Positions 7,064-13,438 of a stretch of 15,026 nucleotides of DNA are shown in pieces. Both the position numbers and the translations under genes were made by a program. Origin of the DNA: CAYUUP01 sp964447925 (GTDB lineage Bacteria > Bacillota > Clostridia > Oscillospirales > Oscillospiraceae). Position 1 is the stretch's first letter, and the number at the start of each line of letters is the position of its first letter. The notes beneath the pieces are model-generated. The model had not been told where the DNA came from. It worked only from the letters and a program-made list of their open reading frames with translations, and made no database searches. The stretch covers positions 1 through 15,026 of the forward strand of contig CAYUUP010000030.1 of NCBI GenBank assembly GCA_964447925.1. Reading direction: 5' to 3'.

Positions 7064-7903
7064 ATGGCTGAGAAAGTCATTCCTGGCCCGCTGCTGGATT
7101 CCACCAGCATCAAAGAGGCCACTTGTATCCATACCAAAAAAATTTACGACTCCTGCCAGTCCAAGGACTGCATCGAGGAGCTGCGGCTCTATCCCACCAC
7201 GGCATCTCAGGCTGTCATCGACAGCTCAACCTCCATCCGAGGCGGTCGGGCTGAGCTGCTGTATGTACATGTGGAAGTCAGCCCCGTGGGCTTCAACCGG
7301 GGCTTTTACACCGTTGATCTGCGGTTCTTCTACCGCATCTGCGCTGAGGGCTGCACCGGCTGCTCTCGTCCCGCCCCCATCACCGGGCTGGCCGTCTTTG
7401 ACAAGCGCTGTGTCCTTTTTGGCAGCGAGGGGACAGCCAAGATTTTCTCCTCAGAGGACGCCTGCCCCGGTCTGGATGGCCCGCTGACCTTCGAGGACAA
7501 CTTGCCCACAGCCATTGTAGAGGCTGTAGATCCCCTGGTGTTGAGCATGAAGCTGGTGGAGGTCTGTGAGCGCTCCTCCTGTGAGTGTGTGGTCAACGAG
7601 ATCCCCTCCTCAATTCTGGCCGCCTTCGATGGCGAAATCAGCTTTGGCGACAGCTCCATAAAGCGGGTCTACCTCACCCTGGGCCAGTTCTCCATTCTCC
7701 GTATGGAACGGGACTCCCAGCTGTTGATTCCGGTCTATGACTACTGCATGCCCAGCAAGGAGTGCAGCTGCGAAAGCTGTGAAAACGACCCCTGCCAAGT
7801 CTTCCAGCAGGTGGACTTCCCTGTAGGCGAATTCTTCCCACCTAGCTCTACCGAGCAAATCGACCCCCTGCGGGATCTGAAGCGGGGCTGTGGCTGCCTG
7901 TAA
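7064..7903 (+). CDS. Cysteine-rich conserved hypothetical protein
   Basis: A 279-residue protein with no signal peptide or membrane helix and about 18 cysteines (over 6%). They come in clusters: KIYDSCQSKDC (26-36), CAEGCTGC (about 93-100), CERSSCEC (about 168-175), CMPSKECSCESCENDPC (about 227-243) and the C-terminal GCGC. The pattern suggests disulphide cross-linking or metal binding. I recall similar KIYDSC..KDC proteins as uncharacterised in Clostridia but cannot name a function; a spore-coat role is only a guess from the cysteine richness. GGAGG lies 7 bases before the ATG. The gene stands alone, convergent with the amidase operon and divergent from the nitroreductase run. CATAGTAT at 7008-7015 resembles a sporulation-sigma -10. 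Confidence 0.75.
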   Translation: MAEKVIPGPLLDSTSIKEATCIHTKKIYDSCQSKDCIEELRLYPTTASQAVIDSSTSIRGGRAELLYVHVEVSPVGFNRGFYTVDLRFFYRICAEGCTGCSRPAPITGLAVFDKRCVLFGSEGTAKIFSSEDACPGLDGPLTFEDNLPTAIVEAVDPLVLSMKLVEVCERSSCECVVNEIPSSILAAFDGEISFGDSSIKRVYLTLGQFSILRMERDSQLLIPVYDYCMPSKECSCESCENDPCQVFQQVDFPVGEFFPPSSTEQIDPLRDLKRGCGCL

Positions 7904-7928
7904 GTCCATGGCTCTTACATTTAGGAAG

Positions 7929-7956
7929 GCCCTCCGGCGCGCTGCCGGAGGGCTTC
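7929..7956 (+). terminator. Hairpin after the cysteine-rich gene
   Basis: Arms GCCCTCCGGC (7929-7938) and GCCGGAGGGC (7944-7953) form a perfect 10-bp GC-rich stem with a 5-base loop, then TTCATCC. The T-tract is weak, but its position 25 bases after the stop fits a terminator. Confidence 0.7.
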
Positions 7957-7963
7957 ATCCCGC

Positions 7964-8003
7964 GAAAAACAGAGGGAGCTGTCTCTCAGTGAGACAGCTC
8001 CCT
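7964..8003 (-). terminator. Rho-independent terminator of the amidase operon
   Basis: Perfect 13-bp stem (7973-7985 with 7991-8003) and a 5-base loop. On the minus strand it is followed by CTGTTTTT (down to 7965), a proper U-tract 25 bases after the amidase stop. On the plus strand only TTT follows, so it may also back up the previous hairpin. Confidence 0.88.
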
Positions 8004-8028
8004 TTGCCGGTGTTTAATTTGTTCCAGC

Positions 8029-9123
8029 TTACACCCCGCAGAACAGGTCAATGCCGTTGGCAATGCCCTCCACAATCTTATACTGATAGTCCTCGGTAGC
8101 CATCAGTGCGTCCTCATCAGGATTGGTCATATAGCCCATCTCCACGATGGTCACCGGCACCTGGCACCAGTTGATGCCGCTCATGGTGTCCGTCTCCCAG
8201 ACATACCGTTTGACGCAGCCGGTAGCGGACACCAGTTCATCCAGCACATAGGCGGAAAGAGCCTTGCTCTGGGAATAGAGGTCGGCGTTATAGGGGTTGG
8301 AGGAGGTCTGGCAGATGGTCATGGCTCCGGAGACAGATGAGTCTGTGGAGCCGTTGGCGTGTATGCGGATAAAGGCATCCGCTCCGGCTTCGTTGGCGAT
8401 GGCCGCCCGCTGGGAGTTGCTGATGTCCACGTCATGGGTAGTGCGCACCATAAGGACCTCGTAGCCTCGGGTTTCCAGCTCGTCCTGGAGCTTCAGAGCT
8501 ACCAGGAGATTAAGCTCATACTCATCCAGCCCACTGACTACTCCGCTGGTGCCGCTGCTGACCTTTTTTTTAGTCTCCGAAGCGCCAGGGCCGATGGGTT
8601 CCTGCTCGGAATTCCCATGGGCCTGGTGTCCGGCATCAATGACAATCAAATAACCGTTGGAGCCTTCGGAGGGCGCCCGGAGGTAGGCGGAGGCGATATA
8701 GAGCAGCTGGCCGTCTAGCACGATGCTGCACCAGTCATCATCCACCGCCTCCACCACTTGTACGGTGGTTCGGCGGCTGAGGGTGGTGTATATCTCCCCC
8801 TCGGTGGACGGCTCCGTCCGCACCCGGACGGAGGTAGTGGTATACATCTCTGTGGTATTCAGTTTGTCCACATCGACAATCTCCGGCGGTTCCTCTGTCT
8901 CAGGTTCACTCTCTGTGGTGCCGGTTTCCTCTGACTCAGGTTCACTCTCTGTGGTGCCGGTTCCCTCTTCGCTGTCTTCGGGGATGACCTCTGATTCTGT
9001 TTCCTGCTCCGGCGTCTCCGTATCCGACCGCACCGGCTCATTCCCGACGGAACAGCCGCAGGTGAACAGAAGCAGACAACAGCACAGGAGCAGGCATATG
9101 AACCTTCCCCGCTTGTCAGTCAC
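8029..9123 (-). CDS. N-acetylmuramoyl-L-alanine amidase with SH3b domain, membrane-anchored
   Basis: A zinc amidase that cleaves the bond between N-acetylmuramic acid and L-alanine in peptidoglycan. Residues counted from GTG 9123 (364 residues). A hydrophobic cysteine-rich signal (8-24) suggests a lipoprotein, but the lipobox is not canonical. An acidic linker (about 33-85) contains two 12-residue TGTTESEPE repeats. SH3b-like bacterial domain: about 93-150. Amidase_3 domain: about 158-361, with zinc ligands H166 (IDAGH), E203, H255 (RIHANGS) and catalytic E328 (IVEMGYMTNPDED). GTG 9123 has GAAGGAG 10 bases upstream and overlaps the YARHG gene by 8 bases; ATG 9144 is an alternative with a poor ribosome site. 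Confidence 0.92.
   Translation of the reverse strand: MTDKRGRFICLLLCCCLLLFTCGCSVGNEPVRSDTETPEQETESEVIPEDSEEGTGTTESEPESEETGTTESEPETEEPPEIVDVDKLNTTEMYTTTSVRVRTEPSTEGEIYTTLSRRTTVQVVEAVDDDWCSIVLDGQLLYIASAYLRAPSEGSNGYLIVIDAGHQAHGNSEQEPIGPGASETKKKVSSGTSGVVSGLDEYELNLLVALKLQDELETRGYEVLMVRTTHDVDISNSQRAAIANEAGADAFIRIHANGSTDSSVSGAMTICQTSSNPYNADLYSQSKALSAYVLDELVSATGCVKRYVWETDTMSGINWCQVPVTIVEMGYMTNPDEDALMATEDYQYKIVEGIANGIDLFCGV
8899..8962 (-). repeat. 36-bp imperfect tandem repeat in the amidase linker
   Basis: A 28-base block at 8899-8926 recurs exactly at 8935-8962, a period of 36 bases (12 codons). It encodes the repeated TGTTESEPE unit of the acidic linker between the signal segment and the SH3b domain. 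Confidence 0.85.
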
Positions 9124-10258
9124 GGTATCCCATCTCCTTCTCATAATTCACCACAAAGGCCAGATTAGCAACCTCGTAGTCGTTCAGTACGCTGTCGCTG
9201 AAGTCATCCGGTTCCACCGTCCCGGTGTACCAGTCACAGGCGTCGAAATATGCCTGAAGCGTCTCGTCCTTGAATTTCCGCCCGTGCCGGGCATAAATAC
9301 CGTTCCGAAGCAGGCGGCACATATCGGTGTCAAAGCCCTCCAAATCTGCCCTGGTGAAATAGACCGAATCGCTGGTGAGAATCAGGGCCATAACGGGATC
9401 GCTCAACTCTATTTCGGAGTCGGACTCAGAATCAGAGCTGTCAGACTCAGAATCAGAGCTGTCGGACTCGCTGCCCTCCGGATTGTCCGAATGAGACAGG
9501 CCAGGCTCGGTTTCCTCTGGCTCCTCTGTGTCAGACGGACCGACATCGCTCTCCTTCGGCTGGTCAGAATCAGACAAGTCGGAGTCAGACAAGTCGGAGT
9601 CGGACGTTTCCGGCTCTTCAGGGTTTTCCAGCTGGTCAGACGCCGCCGTTCTGGGGAGGAAGGGAATCATATCGTTGACATAGGCGTATGCGAAGACACC
9701 TCCCACGGCCAACAGCAAAACAATGATTATAATGATAAGTACGAGGCGGAGGGTGTGGCGCTCCTCCTTCGGCTCTGGCACCGTGCGCTGGCAGAGAGAG
9801 CAAATCTCCTGCCCATCCAATACCGGCCTGCCGCAGCGAATGCAGAAGCGCTGGGGCCTGCTGCAGTCGGGACAGAGCCGCTGCCCATCGTATATGGGTC
9901 TGCCGCACTTGATGCAGAAGCTCCTCTGGTGCGGCGTTTGGGAGACGGCCGGCTCTGTAGCGGGTGGCTCCTGGGTCTGCGCCGACTCCTCTGACCGGGA
10001 CGTGTCATCAAAAGCCTGGCTGATGGCAGCGGCTACGCTGTCTTCTGCACTTCCGGCACCGGCGGGTACGGCAGGAGCAGCTTCGGTGGGCAGCAGGGCC
10101 AACACATCTTCCGGCAGCGGTGTGCCGTCGTGAATGCAGAAGCTGGTGCGTTTGTAAATCACTTCACCGCAAGTGGGGCAACGGGGAATCTTCTGACCGC
10201 ACTGGCCGCAGAATTTGACAGTGTCCGAGGTGTTTTTGCCACAGATGGGACATTTCAT
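9116..10258 (-). CDS. Zinc-ribbon, transmembrane, YARHG-domain protein
   Basis: A 380-residue single-pass membrane protein. The cytoplasmic side has four-cysteine ribbons: C3/C6/C17/C20, then C27/C30/C41 (fourth ligand perhaps H43), then C115/C118/C129/C132 and C139/C142/C153/C156. An Ala/Pro/Glu-rich linker (about 50-110) separates the two sets. The membrane helix is about 170-193 (runs of I, V, L). An outside acidic stalk of Ser-Asp/Glu repeats (about 210-287) leads to a C-terminal YARHG domain containing NGIYARHGRKF (319-329), DACDWY and NDYEVANL. YARHG is a family of unknown function, generally extracellular. AAAGGAGG lies 7 bases before the ATG. It overlaps the amidase start, so the two probably act together at the envelope; what the ribbons sense is unknown. 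Confidence 0.88.
   Translation of the reverse strand: MKCPICGKNTSDTVKFCGQCGQKIPRCPTCGEVIYKRTSFCIHDGTPLPEDVLALLPTEAAPAVPAGAGSAEDSVAAAISQAFDDTSRSEESAQTQEPPATEPAVSQTPHQRSFCIKCGRPIYDGQRLCPDCSRPQRFCIRCGRPVLDGQEICSLCQRTVPEPKEERHTLRLVLIIIIIVLLLAVGGVFAYAYVNDMIPFLPRTAASDQLENPEEPETSDSDLSDSDLSDSDQPKESDVGPSDTEEPEETEPGLSHSDNPEGSESDSSDSESDSSDSESDSEIELSDPVMALILTSDSVYFTRADLEGFDTDMCRLLRNGIYARHGRKFKDETLQAYFDACDWYTGTVEPDDFSDSVLNDYEVANLAFVVNYEKEMGYRD
9398..9631 (-). repeat. Ser-Asp repeat stalk region
   Basis: Low-complexity DNA encoding the acidic stalk of the YARHG protein. It includes an exact 15-base tandem duplication (9571-9585, 9586-9600; SDSDL unit) and a 21-base tandem (9423-9443 with 9444-9463, encoding a repeated SDSESDS unit). 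Such arrays can change length by slippage. Confidence 0.85.
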
Positions 10259-10380
10259 GGATAGTCCTCCTTTTGATCTTCAGCAGATAATATAAACGAC
10301 AGTTATATTTCTTCTGGGTGGATCCCCGGCCCAGGCAGTAGCCTCAGCCAAAATGAATACGCTTGCAAAAGACTACTCTA

Positions 10381-10409
10381 ATCATATCTGATACAGATAC
10401 GTTTGTCAA
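10381..10409 (-). promoter_or_regulatory. Sigma-A promoter of the YARHG-amidase operon with palindrome in spacer
   Basis: Minus strand: perfect -35 TTGACA (10404-10409), 17-base spacer, -10 TATGAT (10381-10386). The palindrome TATCTG-N3-CAGATA (10385-10399) fills most of the spacer and touches the -10 box, the placement of a repressor operator. Expected start is near 10374, leaving a 5' leader of roughly 115 bases before the YARHG ATG. Confidence 0.8.
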
Positions 10410-10584
10410 GAAACGGCAGAAAAAAGAACAGGAGACAATTGTAGGTTTGCCAATGATGTGAGAGAAAATTTGAAAAAGGGGTGGCAAATGGGAGCGATCT
10501 GTCCGAAAGCAAATACCTTCTGTACGATGTGTGTACCGCAAGAGCGTTGCCGCAGAGCATATTCTGACAATGACCGCATAACGC

Positions 10585-10607
10585 AAAAGAGCAGGCAAGA
10601 CGCCTGC
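10585..10607 (-). terminator. Small hairpin terminator
   Basis: Stem GCAGGC/GCCTGC (10591-10596 with 10602-10607), 5-base loop. On the minus strand it is followed by TCTTTT. It lies about 37 bases beyond the tRNA terminator and may be a backup stop for tRNA readthrough. Confidence 0.5.
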
Positions 10608-10633
10608 TTGTGCATAAGGAGAATATCGATTTC

Positions 10634-10680
10634 AAAGAAAAATCGAGTGTTCATAAAGTGAAACCCTTTATGAACACTCG
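10634..10680 (-). terminator. Rho-independent terminator of tRNA-Pro
   Basis: Perfect 15-bp stem (10644-10658 with 10666-10680), 7-base loop, followed on the minus strand by ATTTTTCTTT. It begins 2 bases after the encoded CCA of the tRNA, so it ends a single-tRNA transcript. Confidence 0.9.
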
Positions 10681-10682
10681 CA

Positions 10683-10760
10683 TGGTCCGAGTGACTGGAT
10701 TCGAACCAGCGGCCTCTTGAACCCCATTCAAGCGCGATACCAAACTTCGCCACACCCGGA
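10683..10760 (-). tRNA. tRNA-Pro (anticodon GGG)
   Basis: Cloverleaf on the minus strand, with CCA encoded at 10685-10683. Acceptor arms TCCGGGT and ACTCGGA pair fully with one G-U. The anticodon stem CTTGA/TCAAG encloses loop ATGGGGT, giving anticodon GGG, which reads proline CCC and CCU. The T arm is CTGG-TTCGAATC-CCAG in type (GCTGGTTCGAATCCAGT). Its own promoter and terminator flank it. Confidence 0.95.
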
Positions 10761-10778
10761 TAACCTTATAGCCTAGGT

Positions 10779-10807
10779 ATTATAGCACATAAGGATTTCA
10801 AATGCAA
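10779..10807 (-). promoter_or_regulatory. Sigma-A promoter of tRNA-Pro
   Basis: Minus strand: -35 TTGCAT (10802-10807), 17-base spacer, perfect -10 TATAAT (10779-10784). Expected start near 10772, about 12 bases before the mature tRNA 5' end. Confidence 0.85.
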
Positions 10808-10856
10808 GCCCTTTTTCAAAAAATTATGTAGGCTTATCAAAAATATGCGCACCCTC

Positions 10857-10885
10857 TTGACAACGGATCAAAAATGTAGTACAAT
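10857..10885 (+). promoter_or_regulatory. Sigma-A promoter of ylxM-ffh operon
   Basis: Perfect -35 TTGACA (10857-10862), 17-base spacer, -10 TACAAT (10880-10885). Start expected near 10892, leaving about 65 bases of leader. The -10 box is part of a TGTA-G-TACA dyad (10875-10883), repeated in form at 10930-10940 just before the ribosome site. Confidence 0.88.
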
Positions 10886-10957
10886 AACTAGCGGTAAAGT
10901 AACGCGGCTTTACATAAAGAAGAGCCACTCTGTACTACAGAAGGAGGAAGGATTCCC

Positions 10958-11323
10958 ATGAAGCGTCAGGCGTTTGAGATGGCCATGCTCTATGATTTTT
11001 ATGGCGACCTGCTTACCGAACGTCAGCGGGAGTTCTTTGACCTCTACCATAACGAGGACTTTTCCTTGGCTGAAATTGCGGAATCCGCTGGTATCACCCG
11101 TCAGGGCGTCCGAGACGTCATTGTCCGGGCGGAGCGAACACTGACCGAGATGGAGGAAAAGACCGGCATCATCCAGCGTTTCCTGGCTATGCGGCGTGAT
11201 GTGGCCGCCATTCAGGATGCCGCAGATCAGCTGTTGGAGTACAACCGCCGCTGGCTGGAGGATAACCGGGTGGAGGAACTGGCTAACTCTATCCGGAAGG
11301 CTGCGGATCGGCTGGAGGAATGA
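10958..11323 (+). CDS. ylxM: YlxM family helix-turn-helix protein
   Basis: A 121-residue protein of the family always found just upstream of ffh in Firmicutes, thought to modulate SRP assembly or GTPase activity. Residues about 18-60 form a sigma-region-4-like helix-turn-helix (LLTERQREFFDLYHNEDFSLAEIAESAGITRQGVRDVI), followed by a charged helical tail. AAGGAGGA lies about 10 bases before the ATG. Three bases separate its stop from ffh. Confidence 0.92.
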   Translation: MKRQAFEMAMLYDFYGDLLTERQREFFDLYHNEDFSLAEIAESAGITRQGVRDVIVRAERTLTEMEEKTGIIQRFLAMRRDVAAIQDAADQLLEYNRRWLEDNRVEELANSIRKAADRLEE

Positions 11324-11326
11324 CCT

Positions 11327-12733
11327 ATGGCGTTTGAGGGATTGACCGAAAAGTTATCCAAGGCATTTTCCCGGCTGCGGAGCAAGGGGCGGCTGACAGA
11401 AGCCGATGTCCGGGAGGCCATGCGGGAGATTCGTCTGGCTCTGTTGGAGGCTGACGTCAGCTATAAGGTTGTCAAAGACTTTATTGCCAGGGTGACCGAG
11501 CGGGCTGTGGGAGCCGATGTGCTGGCCGCACTGACCCCGGCTCAGACCGTTATCAAAATTGTGGATGAGGAGCTAACCGCCCTGATGGGTGGGGAGGCCG
11601 CCCATATCAACACGGCACCTAAGCCGCCTACCGTCATAATGATGGTGGGGCTTCAGGGTGCCGGCAAGACCACCAACAGCGCAAAACTGGCGGGCTATCT
11701 CCGCACCAAGGGACACCGTCCTCTTTTAGTGGCCTGTGATGTCTATCGTCCAGCTGCCATCCAGCAGCTGGAGGTGGTGGGCAAGCAGCTGAACATTCCC
11801 GTGTTTCAGCAGGGGCCTGGCAATCCGGTGGAGATTGCTCAAGCTGCCGTGGTCTACGCAAAGCAGCATGGCAACGACATGGTGTTGCTGGATACCGCCG
11901 GACGTCTCCACGTGGACGAGACACTAATGGACGAGCTGCGGCACATCCGGGACACGGTTCACCCTAACGAAATCATGCTGGTAGTGGACGCCATGGTCGG
12001 TCAGGATGCCGTTAACGCCGCCACCGCCTTTGATGAGGCGCTGGATATTGACGGCGTGATGCTGACCAAGCTGGACGGTGACGCTCGGGGCGGCGCTGCC
12101 CTCTCTATCCGGGCAGTCACCGGAAAGCCCATCAAGTTTGCCGGCACCGGCGAAAAGCTGGACGCCATCGAGGTCTTCCACCCCCAGCGGATGGCCTCCC
12201 GTATTCTGGGCATGGGTGATGTACTTTCCCTCATCGAAAAGGCCCAACAGAGCTTTGATGAGGAGCAGGCCGCCAAGCTGGAGGAGAAGCTCCGCAAGAA
12301 CAAATTCACCCTCAACGACTACTATGACCAGCTGAAACAGGTCAAAAAGATGGGCCCGCTGTCGGAGGTCATGGGAATGATCCCTGGCATGAAGAAAATT
12401 AATGCCGATGATGTGGATGACTCCATGCTGACCCGTGTGGAGGCTGTCATCCAGTCTATGACCCCCCAGGAGCGGGAAGCTCCGGATATCTTGGGCGCCA
12501 GCCGCAAAAAGCGGATCGCAGCAGGCTCCGGCACCAGTGTCCAGCAGGTGAACCAGGTGCTGAAGCAGTTTGAAACCATGCAGGCTCTGACAAAACAGAT
12601 GTCCGGAGGGAAAATCCCAAAGGCGCTGCGGGGTCTGATGGGTGGCGGTATGAGCGGTATAGGCGGTGGCACAGGCGGCCGCAAAGCCACCAAGGCTGCC
12701 TATAAGCCCAAGAAGAAAAAGAAAAAGCGTTAA
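11327..12733 (+). CDS. ffh: Signal recognition particle GTPase Ffh
   Basis: The protein subunit of SRP, which binds signal sequences at the ribosome and docks with FtsY at the membrane. Length 468. N domain about 1-90. G domain with GLQGAGKT (108-115), DTAGR (189-193) and TKLDGDARGG (247-256). M domain about 300-440, methionine-rich (MGMIPGMKK, MQALTKQMSGG), for 4.5S RNA and signal peptide binding. The C-terminus is a Gly-rich stretch then a Lys-rich tail. GGAGG inside the end of ylxM lies 8 bases upstream of the ATG, so translation is probably coupled. The SRP RNA gene itself was not seen in the window. Confidence 0.97.
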   Translation: MAFEGLTEKLSKAFSRLRSKGRLTEADVREAMREIRLALLEADVSYKVVKDFIARVTERAVGADVLAALTPAQTVIKIVDEELTALMGGEAAHINTAPKPPTVIMMVGLQGAGKTTNSAKLAGYLRTKGHRPLLVACDVYRPAAIQQLEVVGKQLNIPVFQQGPGNPVEIAQAAVVYAKQHGNDMVLLDTAGRLHVDETLMDELRHIRDTVHPNEIMLVVDAMVGQDAVNAATAFDEALDIDGVMLTKLDGDARGGAALSIRAVTGKPIKFAGTGEKLDAIEVFHPQRMASRILGMGDVLSLIEKAQQSFDEEQAAKLEEKLRKNKFTLNDYYDQLKQVKKMGPLSEVMGMIPGMKKINADDVDDSMLTRVEAVIQSMTPQEREAPDILGASRKKRIAAGSGTSVQQVNQVLKQFETMQALTKQMSGGKIPKALRGLMGGGMSGIGGGTGGRKATKAAYKPKKKKKKR

Positions 12734-12809
12734 ACGCACCCCCCTGTTGATTCGTGCCACGGCACTTATCATATACCAATCAGAACACAGCTTATGGAGG
12801 TGAACGATA

Positions 12810-13049
12810 ATGGTAAAAATCAGACTGCGTCGCATGGGCGCGAAGAAGGCCCCCTTCTATCGTATCGTGGTGGCGGACTCCCGCTCCCCCCGTGATGGTC
12901 GCTTTATTGAGCAGATCGGCACCTACGATCCCCTGGCAGAGCCTGCGGAGATCAAGGTGGACGGTGAGCGCGCCCTGGCTTGGATCAAGACCGGCGCCCA
13001 GCCCACGGATACCGTGAAGTCCTTGCTAAAAAGGGCCGGCGTTTTGTAA
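12810..13049 (+). CDS. rpsP: 30S ribosomal protein S16
   Basis: A 79-residue small-subunit protein needed for 30S assembly. The start VKIRLRRMGAKKAPFYRIVV, ADSRSPRDGRFIE and the IGTYDP stretch are the S16 signature. GGAGGTG lies 7 bases before the ATG. The 76-base spacer after ffh contains no hairpin terminator, so it is likely read through from ffh; a weak TTGATT-N17-CATATA could add an internal promoter but is unconvincing. Confidence 0.97.
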   Translation: MVKIRLRRMGAKKAPFYRIVVADSRSPRDGRFIEQIGTYDPLAEPAEIKVDGERALAWIKTGAQPTDTVKSLLKRAGVL

Positions 13050-13063
13050 GGGGGAGTGGTGTC

Positions 13064-13294
13064 ATGAAGGAACTGCTCCTCTATATCGCCAAAAACCTGG
13101 TTGAACATCCCGATTCTGTCTCAGTGACGGAGAGCCAACGGGGCGGTGAGCAGGTGCTGGAGCTGCGGGTAGCCCCAGAGGACATGGGCAAGGTCATCGG
13201 CCGTCAGGGCCGCATTGCCCGGGAGATCCGCACTGTGGTGCGGGCTCTGGCTCAGCAGACCAATCAGCGGGTCACGGTGGATATCGTAGACTGA
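13064..13294 (+). CDS. khpA: KH-domain RNA-binding protein KhpA
   Basis: A 76-residue single KH-domain protein. It has the GxxG-type loop in VIGRQGRIAREIRTVVRA (residues about 46-63) and the flanking alpha/beta pattern. KhpA usually pairs with KhpB/Jag and binds RNA, with effects on cell elongation and division in Gram-positives. The ATG at 13064 is preceded by GGGGGAG. It follows rpsP by 14 bases, the standard order in Firmicutes. Two terminators follow, so rimM and trmD, which often come next, are not in this transcript. Confidence 0.93.
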   Translation: MKELLLYIAKNLVEHPDSVSVTESQRGGEQVLELRVAPEDMGKVIGRQGRIAREIRTVVRALAQQTNQRVTVDIVD

Positions 13295-13303
13295 AACAGC
13301 ATC

Positions 13304-13350
13304 GCACAGCGCAAGGCCCTGCCAAATGGCGGGGCCTTGCGCTGTGCTTT
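13304..13350 (+). terminator. Long hairpin after khpA
   Basis: Arms 13304-13323 and 13328-13347 make a 20-bp stem with one T-G pair and a 4-base AAAT loop, followed by TTT. Very stable, 10 bases after the khpA stop. Confidence 0.85.
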
Positions 13351-13352
13351 CG

Positions 13353-13392
13353 AAAAGCCCGGTCGCACACTAAGCGGCGGCCGGGCTTTTTG
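13353..13392. terminator. Second, bidirectional terminator between khpA and the LysR gene
   Basis: Arms AAAAGCCCGG (13353-13362) and CCGGGCTTTT (13381-13390), extended inward by four more pairs, with TTTTT on the plus strand and TTTTCG on the minus strand. It can end both the khpA operon and the convergent LysR gene. Confidence 0.85.
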
Positions 13393-13438
13393 TGTGCGCA
13401 TAAAGCGACAGGAGGGAAAGCAAATTCAGCTCCCCGCT

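Larger units (their letters stand above)
10259..10680. other. Intergenic region between YARHG gene and tRNA-Pro
   Basis: About 420 bases with no convincing gene. It holds the YARHG promoter/operator (10381-10409), a leader of about 115 bases that includes a small dyad (ATATAA at 10290-10295 with TTATAT at 10303-10308), and two minus-strand hairpins (10591-10607 and 10644-10680). Short open frames in 10406-10753 have no recognisable protein features. Bases 10412-10585 show nothing I can name. Confidence 0.6.

Noticed and set aside
7921..8003. Two adjacent inverted repeats as a CRISPR or mobile-element end
   Set aside because: The two hairpins are unrelated in sequence and are placed exactly as terminators of convergent genes; no transposase or spacer pattern.
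8723..9994. A 423-codon plus-strand open frame
   Set aside because: Antisense to the amidase and YARHG genes; its composition mirrors their Ser-Asp/Glu repeats and it has no ribosome site or domain.
10406..10753. Short open frames on both strands between the YARHG promoter and tRNA-Pro
   Set aside because: One overlaps the tRNA and two terminators, others cross hairpins; no good ribosome site, no recognisable protein.
10761..10957. SRP RNA gene near ffh
   Set aside because: The interval is used by two divergent promoters and a leader; no conserved SRP RNA helix-8 or tetraloop pattern was seen.
11924..12835. A 303-codon minus-strand open frame
   Set aside because: Antisense to ffh, with His-rich composition typical of a reverse reading of a GC-rich gene.
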